DNA of 17,234 bases from NCBI GenBank assembly GCA_937880545.1, contig CALFKA010000210.1, positions 1 to 17,234 of the forward strand. Reading direction: 5' to 3'. Of the stretch, positions 12,551-17,234 are shown piece by piece (within the stretch, counting starts at the first letter, position 1; each line of letters starts with the position of its first letter). The translations under genes were made by a program, and so were the position numbers. Origin of the DNA: an uncultured Clostridia bacterium (GTDB taxonomy: Bacteria; Bacillota; Clostridia; Peptostreptococcales; Acidaminobacteraceae). The notes under the pieces are model-generated. The model saw nothing but the letters and a program-made list of their open reading frames with translations, searched no databases and had not been told where the DNA came from.

Positions 12551-13815
12551 TGTTTGATACGCTTAAGAAAGCCTGGAGAATTCCGGACTTAAGACAAAAG
12601 ATCATATTCACCCTGCTGATGCTGGTGATCTTCCGGCTCGGCGCTAACCTTCCGGTGCCCGGTGTCTCCCAGGAGAAACTCCTGGCGATGGCAGGCGGTG
12701 CACGGGAAGGATTTCTGGGCTTTTTCAGCCTGATGAGTGGTGGTGCCTTTGAAAGATTTACGATGTTCGGGCTGGGCATCAGCCCCTACATCACCGCAAC
12801 CATCGTTATGCAGCTCTTGCAGATTGCGATTCCTTCACTGGAAGCACTCTCGAAGGAAGGGGAAGCCGGACGCAGAAAGATTGCCCAGTATTCCCGTTAC
12901 CTTACTGTCGTACTTGCTTTTACGCAGGCTCTTGCTCTCAGCGTCACATGGTTTCGCTCGGCATTCTATGAATTCAACTTCATCAGCGTCGCCGTCGCCG
13001 TGCTCTAGCTGACAGCCGGAACAGCCTTCCTGATGTATCTCGGGGAAAAGATCAACGAAAATGGCATCGGAAACGGCATTTCGCTGTTCATCTTTGCAGG
13101 TATCGTTGCTCAGCTTCCAATGAGTGCCTACGGAATGCTTCTGCGCGTCTTGGCAGGACAAGTCAATATCTTGAGCCTGCTCGCCTTTCTGGTCGTCGCT
13201 GTACTGATTATTGTCGGGGTCATTATGATCCAAGAGGGGAGTCGCAAGATTCCCGTCCAGTACTCCAAACGTGTCGTGGGAAGAAAGATGTACGGAGGTC
13301 ACTCCTCCAATATCCCACTCAAAGTCAACCAGACCGGCGTGATCCCCGTCATCTTCTCTATGAGTATCCTGATGCTGCCGATTACGATTGCGTCTTTCTT
13401 TCCGGGAAGCGGCTACGCCAACTGGATGGATACGTACTTTAAATCGAGCAGCTGGCTCTACAATGTATTTTATGTGCTGCTGATCATCTTCTTCACCTAC
13501 TTCTACACCTCCGTTACATTCAATCCTTCGGAGATTGCAGAAAACATAAAGAAGAGCGGCGGGTTTATCCCGGGGATTCGACCCGGAAAGCCTACGGAGA
13601 ACCATATCTCCAGGACACTCAACCGGCTGACGATTGTCGGAGCGATCTTCCTTGCAATTATCGCGAGTATCCCCAACATTGTATTTGCCGTGACTTCCCT
13701 GGGTATCCGCTTTGGCGGTACATCCCTTCTGATCCTTGTGGGCGTTGCCCTGGAAACGATGAAGCAGATCGAAGCTCAGATGGTCATGCGCCATTACAAA
13801 GGCTTCCTCAGGTGA
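12550..13815 (+). CDS. secY: SecY translocase channel subunit, interrupted by an in-frame TAG
   Basis: A continuous frame of 421 codons encodes SecY, the ten-helix channel of the Sec translocon in the cytoplasmic membrane, except for a TAG at codon 153 (13006-13008). Before it: LVIFRLGANLPVPGV, FFSLMSGGAFERFTMFGLGI, SPYITATIVMQLLQI and SKEGEAGRRKIAQYSRY. After it: LTAGTAFLMYLGEKINENGI, GNGISLFIFAGIV, HSSNIPLKVNQTGVIPVIF, GGFIPGIRPGKPTE and GGTSLLILVGVALETMKQIE. The reading frame is the same on both sides and nothing is deleted, so only one codon is affected; it falls in the predicted fourth transmembrane helix. ATG 12550 overlaps the rplO stop and is preceded by GAGGTGATC. A 152-residue product would lack most of the channel. 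Confidence 0.95.
13006..13008 (+). other. In-frame amber codon inside secY
   Basis: TAG in the context GCCGTGCTC-TAG-CTGACAGCC. In alignment from memory with E. coli SecY (AVVSLVTGT) it replaces the residue just before L-T-A-G-T, a position that varies between species. A single substitution from TCG (Ser), TTG (Leu) or CAG (Gln) would produce it. Confidence 0.95.
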
Positions 13816-13821
13816 TATCAT

Positions 13822-14469
13822 ATGAGAATTGTTTTAATCGGACCCCCTAATGTGGGGAAGGGAACACAAGCGGAGAGATTGATCAAAAAATATGCGATCG
13901 ATCATATCTCCACCGGAGATTTACTGAGAAAAAACGTTGCCGAAGACACACTTCTCGGTCAACGCGCAAAAGACTATATGGATAAGGGAGAACTGGTCCC
14001 GGATGATCTGATCATTGATATGGTCAATGATACCTTGGAGCACATCGACGTGGAACATGGCTTCCTCTTTGATGGCTATCCCAGAAATCCCGTACAAGCC
14101 GAAGCTCTCAATGACTTCCTCCTCGAAAAAGGATTGATGCTCGACAAGGTCATCTACCTTTACGCCGATAAGGATCTGCTCATTCGCCGAGCTGTCGGAA
14201 GACGCATTTGCCCGGTCTGTCACACTGTCTATAACATCTTCGGTTTCCCGCCTAAGGTAGAAGGCATCTGTGACCGAGACGGCGCCACACTCATCCAGCG
14301 GCCCGACGACCGAGAAGAAACCGTGAGAAAACGACTCGAGGTCTTTAAAGAGCAGACGGTGCCCCTGGTTGAATACTATGAAATGGCAGGACTCCTTCTT
14401 CGCCTTGATGGCTCAGGAAATCCTGACGAAGTCTTTGATGTCATCGTCAGTGAATTGGGCGAAGGATGA
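13822..14469 (+). CDS. adk: Adenylate kinase, zinc-binding LID type
   Basis: 215-aa adenylate kinase, interconverting ATP + AMP and 2 ADP in the cytoplasm. P-loop GPPNVGKGT (residues 7-15), where most adenylate kinases read GPPGAGKGT or GAPGAGKGT; the essential Gly-Lys-Gly-Thr is kept. AMP-binding segment HISTGDLLRKNV, then LFDGYPRNPVQAEAL; LID domain with C130, C133, C150 and D153 in the same positions as the structural zinc site of B. subtilis Adk; RPDDREETVRKRLEVF at the end. AGGTGATATCAT before the ATG gives only a modest ribosome-binding site. It lies 6 nt after secY and overlaps map by ATGA, the standard secY-adk-map order. Confidence 0.98.
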   Translation: MRIVLIGPPNVGKGTQAERLIKKYAIDHISTGDLLRKNVAEDTLLGQRAKDYMDKGELVPDDLIIDMVNDTLEHIDVEHGFLFDGYPRNPVQAEALNDFLLEKGLMLDKVIYLYADKDLLIRRAVGRRICPVCHTVYNIFGFPPKVEGICDRDGATLIQRPDDREETVRKRLEVFKEQTVPLVEYYEMAGLLLRLDGSGNPDEVFDVIVSELGEG

Positions 14470-15230
14470 TCACTATTAAGAGCCCGGCAGAGATCGCCAG
14501 CATGAAAAAAGCAGCAGCGATCCTTGTCAAGACGTACCAAGCTGTCACCCCTTTTATTAAAAGCGGGGTGACAACAGCCAAACTAGATCAAATCATCCGC
14601 AGGACGATTGAGCAACACGGTGCCACGGCCTCTTTCCTCGGATACGGAGGATTTCCTGCAGCTAGCTGCATCTCCGTAAACGACACCCTCATCCATGGAA
14701 TCCCTTCCGAGGAGGAGGTGCTAAAAGAAGGAGATCTGGTCAGCCTCGATATTGGCGTCTATTATGAAGGACTCCATGTCGATGCCGCAAGAAGCTATGG
14801 GATCAACCCCTCCGAAGAGGCAATGCACTTGATGCACACAGCCAGAGAGAGTTTCTTCGCCGCCATCCCCTTTTGTAGAGAGGGATACCGGATAGGAGAT
14901 ATCTCCCACGCAGTGGAAACAAGGGTGCGCAGAGACAACTACGGAGTGGTGGAGGGATTCACCGGCCACGGGGTCGGTAGAGCTCTCCACGAAGGCCCGG
15001 CCATCCCCAATTACGGGAGTCCCGGTAAGGGGGCTCGGCTGCGAGCCGGCATGACGCTGGCGATTGAGCCGATGATCACCCAAGGACGAGCCGATGTCCA
15101 CGTCCTCGATGACGGATGGACAGTCAAGACCGTCGACGGCAAACTGGCCGCTCACTATGAAAACACGGTACTGATTACAGACGGCGAGCCTGTTGTGCTC
15201 ACCCTGTCAGATGAGGTCAATGATGGATAA
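14466..15230 (+). CDS. map: Methionine aminopeptidase, type I
   Basis: 254-aa type I methionine aminopeptidase, removing N-terminal Met from nascent proteins. All five metal ligands can be placed: D95 (SLDIG), D106 (HVDAAR), H168 (GFTGHGVG), E201 (LAIEPMI) and E232 (HYENTV), with nearly the same spacing as E. coli D97, D108, H171, E204, E235. Also FLGYGGFPAASCISVNDTLI and the second histidine in LHEGP. The start ATG overlaps the adk stop (ATGA), so translation is probably coupled. Near its end it overlaps the start of the KOW gene by 8 nt. Confidence 0.98.
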   Translation: MITIKSPAEIASMKKAAAILVKTYQAVTPFIKSGVTTAKLDQIIRRTIEQHGATASFLGYGGFPAASCISVNDTLIHGIPSEEEVLKEGDLVSLDIGVYYEGLHVDAARSYGINPSEEAMHLMHTARESFFAAIPFCREGYRIGDISHAVETRVRRDNYGVVEGFTGHGVGRALHEGPAIPNYGSPGKGARLRAGMTLAIEPMITQGRADVHVLDDGWTVKTVDGKLAAHYENTVLITDGEPVVLTLSDEVNDG

Positions 15231-15495
15231 TACTCAGGGACTTGCGCTCGGAACGGTGCTCATCAGCCGATCCGGCAGAGACAAAGGCAGACGATTTGTA
15301 CTGATAGAGATCGTCGACCACGAATATCTGCTGTACGCCGATGGCGACCTGCGCCCGGTACAAAAGCCCAAGAAGAAAAAGATTCGCCATGTCGCAGTGA
15401 CACGCGAAATCCTTGATGATATCCGAGAGGTGCTCCTGCGAGGAGAACTTCCGAAAAATGAGGAGCTCCGCAGAGCCCTTGCTCAAGACCATTAG
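15223..15495 (+). CDS. KOW-domain RNA-binding protein between map and infA
   Basis: About 90 aa. The N-terminal half has a KOW-like pattern (LALGTVLISRSGRDKGRRFV, then LIEIVDHEYLLYADGDLR), related to the L14e/RPL14A type KOW proteins (COG2163). A lysine-rich PVQKPKKKKIRHVAVTREIL links to an acidic/charged helical tail. This gene occurs at the same place, between map and infA, in many Clostridia; its molecular role is not established, but ribosome or RNA binding is the natural inference. I chose ATG 15223, 5 nt after GAGGT (15213-15217); ATG 15220 is also possible. It overlaps the map stop by 8 nt. Its TAG stop is fused to the infA ribosome-binding site. Confidence 0.85.
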   Translation: MDNTQGLALGTVLISRSGRDKGRRFVLIEIVDHEYLLYADGDLRPVQKPKKKKIRHVAVTREILDDIREVLLRGELPKNEELRRALAQDH

Positions 15496-15506
15496 GAGGA
15501 CAGAGT

Positions 15507-15725
15507 TTGGCAAAAGCAAACATTGAAGTCAAGGGAGTCGTAACAGATGCGCTCCCCAACGCCAGGTTTAAAGTGAAACTGGAAAACGGCCATACGATAT
15601 TGGCGCATCTTTCCGGGAAACTTCGCCTGAACTACATCCGGATCATGCCCGGAGATAACGTGACCATTGAACTCTCGCCCTACGACCTGACGAAAGGTCG
15701 CATCACCTGGCGAGGGAAAGGTTAA
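15507..15725 (+). CDS. infA: Translation initiation factor IF-1 (TTG start)
   Basis: 72-aa IF-1, an OB-fold factor that occupies the A site during initiation. It reads MAKANIEVKGVVTDALPNAR, FKVKLENGHTILAHLSGKLR, NYIRIMPGDNVTIELSPYDL and TKGRITWRGKG, full length. The start is TTG at 15507 (TTGGCAAAA), 6 nt after the AGGAGG of TAGGAGG; no in-frame ATG fits the conserved N terminus. rpmJ starts 3 nt after the TAA. Confidence 0.98.
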   Translation: MAKANIEVKGVVTDALPNARFKVKLENGHTILAHLSGKLRLNYIRIMPGDNVTIELSPYDLTKGRITWRGKG

Positions 15726-15728
15726 GAG

Positions 15729-15842
15729 ATGAAAGTAAGACCGTCAGTAAAACCGATTTGCGAAAAATGCAAAGTGATTAAACGCAAGGGGCGTGTCATG
15801 GTTATCTGTGAGAACCCCCGCCACAAACAGCGTCAAGGCTAA
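15729..15842 (+). CDS. rpmJ: 50S ribosomal protein L36, zinc-binding form
   Basis: A 37-aa protein: MKVRPSVKPICEKCKVIKRK followed by GRVMVICENPRHKQRQG. This is the zinc-binding (C+) type of L36, with ligands C11, C14, C27 and H32. L36 is the smallest 50S protein and is usually between infA and rpsM, as here. AAAGG (15717-15721) lies 7 nt before the ATG, inside the end of infA. The gene is easily missed because of its length. Confidence 0.97.
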   Translation: MKVRPSVKPICEKCKVIKRKGRVMVICENPRHKQRQG

Positions 15843-15863
15843 GCCTAGAGAGGAAAAGTATTT

Positions 15864-16232
15864 ATGGCGAGAATTGCTGGTGTAGATTTGCCCCGTGATA
15901 AGCGTGTGGAAATTGCTCTCACCTATATCTACGGGATCGGATTGACCACTTCGAAGAGAATCCTCGCGGATTCAGAGGTTTCCCCGGACACCCGTATCAA
16001 AGACCTCACCGAAGACGAGATCAGCAAACTGCGCAGGATCATTGAAAGTGATCTCAGCGTAGAAGGAGACCTCCGCCGTGAAGTCTCCATGAACATCAAA
16101 CGCCTCCAGGAAATCGGATGCCAGAGAGGGATCCGTCACCGACGAGGACTGCCCGTCCGCGGACAGAGAACGAAGACGAACGCACGCACACGCAAAGGTC
16201 CTAAGAAGACCATGGCGAAGAAGAAGAAGTAG
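15864..16232 (+). CDS. rpsM: 30S ribosomal protein S13
   Basis: 122-aa S13, at the top of the 30S head, forming bridges to the 50S subunit and touching P-site tRNA through its C-terminal tail. Seen: MARIAGVDLPRDKRVEIALT, YIYGIGLTTSKRIL, RREVSMNIKRLQEIGCQRGI, RHRRGLPVRGQRTKTNARTR and the basic tail GPKKTMAKKKK. GAGAGGAAAA precedes the ATG. The TAG stop is fused to the rpsK ribosome-binding site. Confidence 0.98.
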   Translation: MARIAGVDLPRDKRVEIALTYIYGIGLTTSKRILADSEVSPDTRIKDLTEDEISKLRRIIESDLSVEGDLRREVSMNIKRLQEIGCQRGIRHRRGLPVRGQRTKTNARTRKGPKKTMAKKKK

Positions 16233-16240
16233 GAGGAACA

Positions 16241-16657
16241 ATGGCGCTTAAGAAATCGCCTGGTAAAGCCAAAGGCAGACCCGTTCGCAGAAAGCGACGT
16301 GAACGTAAAAATATCGAGCGTGGACAGGCTCATATTCAGTCCACCTTCAACAACACCATTGTCACCCTGACCGATCTTTCTGGTAATGCGCTCTCTTGGT
16401 CATCCGCCGGAAGTCTGGGCTTTAAGGGAAGCAAAAAATCCACCCCCTTTGCTGCACAGATGGCAGCCGAGACAGCTGCCAAAGCAGCTATGGAACATGG
16501 GCTGCGCTCCGTGCAGGTATATGTAAAGGGACCCGGAAGCGGCAGGGAAGCGGCCATCCGCGCGCTGCAGGCTACAGGGCTGGATATCTATAGTATTACA
16601 GACGTCACACCCATTCCGCACAATGGATGCCGTCCCCCCAAACGAAGAAGAGTATAG
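16241..16657 (+). CDS. rpsK: 30S ribosomal protein S11
   Basis: 138-aa S11, on the 30S platform near the E-site mRNA path. A basic N-terminal extension (KKSPGKAKGRPVRRKRRERK) precedes the conserved core IERGQAHIQSTFNNTIVTLT, GFKGSKKSTPFAAQMAAE, VYVKGPGSGREAAIRALQA, and the ending TPIPHNGCRPPKRRRV. ATG follows TAGGAGG by 5 nt. Its TAG is followed by GAGATAAA before rpsD, so the rpsD ribosome-binding site (TAGGAG) again includes the stop. Confidence 0.98.
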   Translation: MALKKSPGKAKGRPVRRKRRERKNIERGQAHIQSTFNNTIVTLTDLSGNALSWSSAGSLGFKGSKKSTPFAAQMAAETAAKAAMEHGLRSVQVYVKGPGSGREAAIRALQATGLDIYSITDVTPIPHNGCRPPKRRRV

Positions 16658-16665
16658 GAGATAAA

Positions 16666-17186
16666 ATGGCAAGATATACAGGACCTTCCTGCCGATTGTG
16701 CCGACGAGAAGGCATTAAGCTGTTCCTCAAAGGAGACCGCTGCTACTCTGACAAATGCGCCATGAACCGCAGAAACAAATTCCCCGGTCAGCATGGTGAA
16801 GGTCGTCGTGGCAAAGTTTCCAACTACGGAATCCAGCTTCGCGAAAAACAAAAAGTCAAGCGTTTTTACGGACTTCAAGAAAAACAGTTTAAAGATACTT
16901 TCCGTCGGGCTGCCCGTCAGGAAGGTATTGCAGGTGAAAACCTGCTTCAGGCTCTCGAGATGCGCCTAGACAATACTGTCTTCCGCCTCGGTCTGGCCAA
17001 TTCCAGAAAAGAAGCCAGACAGCTTGTCAACCATGGGCACTTCCGCCTCAATGGCAAGAGAGCCGATATTGCGTCGATCAAGATCAAGGAAGGAGATGTC
17101 ATCTCCGTTAAAGAAACCTCCCGCAAAAGCGAGAAGTTTAAGGCCCTCCAGGAAAAAGCACAGAATGCACCTGCATGGCTGGAGAT
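16666..17186 (+). CDS. rpsD: 30S ribosomal protein S4, 3' truncated at the contig artefact
   Basis: N-terminal 173 residues of S4, a primary 16S binder and, in other bacteria, an autogenous regulator. Zinc-binding form: C9, C12, C26 and C31 in the N-terminal domain (CRLC, CYSDKC). The S4 RNA-binding domain spans roughly 95-160: ALEMRLDNTVFRLGLANSR, KEARQLVNHGHFRLNGKRAD. ATG 16666 follows TAGGAG; an in-frame start at 16627 lies inside rpsK and is rejected. Genuine sequence stops at 17186; the apparent last residues (IDRKSVV and a TAG at 17206-17208) are read from adapter bases. Compared with the usual length of about 200 residues, some 25-35 residues are missing. Confidence 0.96.
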
Positions 17187-17234
17187 AGATCGGAAGAGCG
17201 TCGTGTAGGGAAAGAGTGTAGATCTCGGTGGTCG
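17187..17234. other. Illumina TruSeq adapter sequence (artefact)
   Basis: From 17187 to the end the window reads AGATCGGAAGAGC, then GTCGTGTAGGGAAAGAGTG and TAGATCTCGGTGGTCG. This agrees base for base, from memory, with the 3' read-through form of the Illumina TruSeq universal adapter. It is not organism DNA; the biological sequence ends at 17186. Confidence 0.97.

Noticed and set aside
13006..13008. Genome-wide UAG reassignment (for example to Gln) as the reason for the secY TAG
   Set aside because: Sixteen other genes in the window, including rplC, rpsS, rplV, rplN, rplX, rplE, rpsM and rpsK, end at TAG exactly where their families end, and many of these TAGs overlap the next RBS. UAG is clearly a working stop.
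13033..13815. Separate gene or reinitiation product starting at ATG 13033 in secY
   Set aside because: This ATG encodes the conserved internal Met of TAFLMYLGE, has no ribosome-binding site at a usable distance, and lies in the same frame as the upstream half. It is one gene with a single interrupted codon.
12835..13821. 328-codon open frame on the - strand opposite secY
   Set aside because: It lies antisense to a strongly recognised gene, its translation resembles no family I know, and it follows from the codon bias of the + strand gene. Regarded as a shadow.
17185..17208. C-terminal residues IDRKSVV as the genuine end of S4
   Set aside because: The codons are read from, or completed by, adapter bases starting at 17187.
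1..17234. tRNA or rRNA genes, CRISPR arrays, or riboswitches
   Set aside because: No cloverleaf, no regularly spaced repeats and no recognisable riboswitch core were found in the short gaps; nearly all of the window is coding.

Overview
The window is the str/S10/spc/alpha ribosomal-protein supercluster of a Bacillota-type bacterium, most likely Clostridia. The gene order, the zinc-binding (CxxC) forms of S14, L36 and S4, the zinc-binding LID of adenylate kinase, and a small KOW-domain gene between map and infA all point that way. I cannot name a genus. Every gene is on the + strand.

Layout. 1-1486: the 3' end of fusA (EF-G), then tuf (EF-Tu), closed by an intrinsic terminator at 1497-1521. 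1559-3365: two non-ribosomal genes sit between tuf and rpsJ, a split-barrel flavin-binding (pyridoxamine-phosphate-oxidase-like, NimA-type) protein and a lipoprotein with a C-terminal amidase-like cysteine/histidine domain. 3366-3592: a terminator with a good sigma-A-type promoter nested in it, then a structured leader. 3593-12550: S10 and spc genes in canonical order (rpsJ, rplC, rplD, rplW, rplB, rpsS, rplV, rpsC, rplP, rpmC, rpsQ, rplN, rplX, rplE, rpsN, rpsH, rplF, rplR, rpsE, rpmD, rplO). 12550-15495: secY, adk, map and the KOW gene. 15507-17186: infA, rpmJ, rpsM, rpsK and a truncated rpsD. rpoA and rplQ would be expected next but are not present.

From rpsJ onward the genes are tightly packed (gaps of 0-48 nt, several overlaps) and look like one transcription unit. 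It supplies ribosomal proteins, the SecY channel that receives nascent chains, N-terminal Met processing (map), nucleotide balance (adk) and initiation factor IF-1. A striking local style is the stop codon fused to the next ribosome-binding site (TAGGAGG).

Two points affect use of the sequence. First, secY carries an in-frame TAG at 13006-13008 inside an otherwise intact 421-codon frame. UAG is the normal stop of 16 other genes here, so this is more likely a sequence error or nonsense variant than recoding. Second, the last 48 bases (17187-17234) match Illumina TruSeq adapter, so the contig really ends inside rpsD and the final residues of the apparent S4 ORF are artefact. I found no previously undescribed system. 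The most interesting biology is the small insertion between tuf and rpsJ, the terminator/promoter overlap in front of the S10 operon, and the hairpins before rpsJ and rplC.
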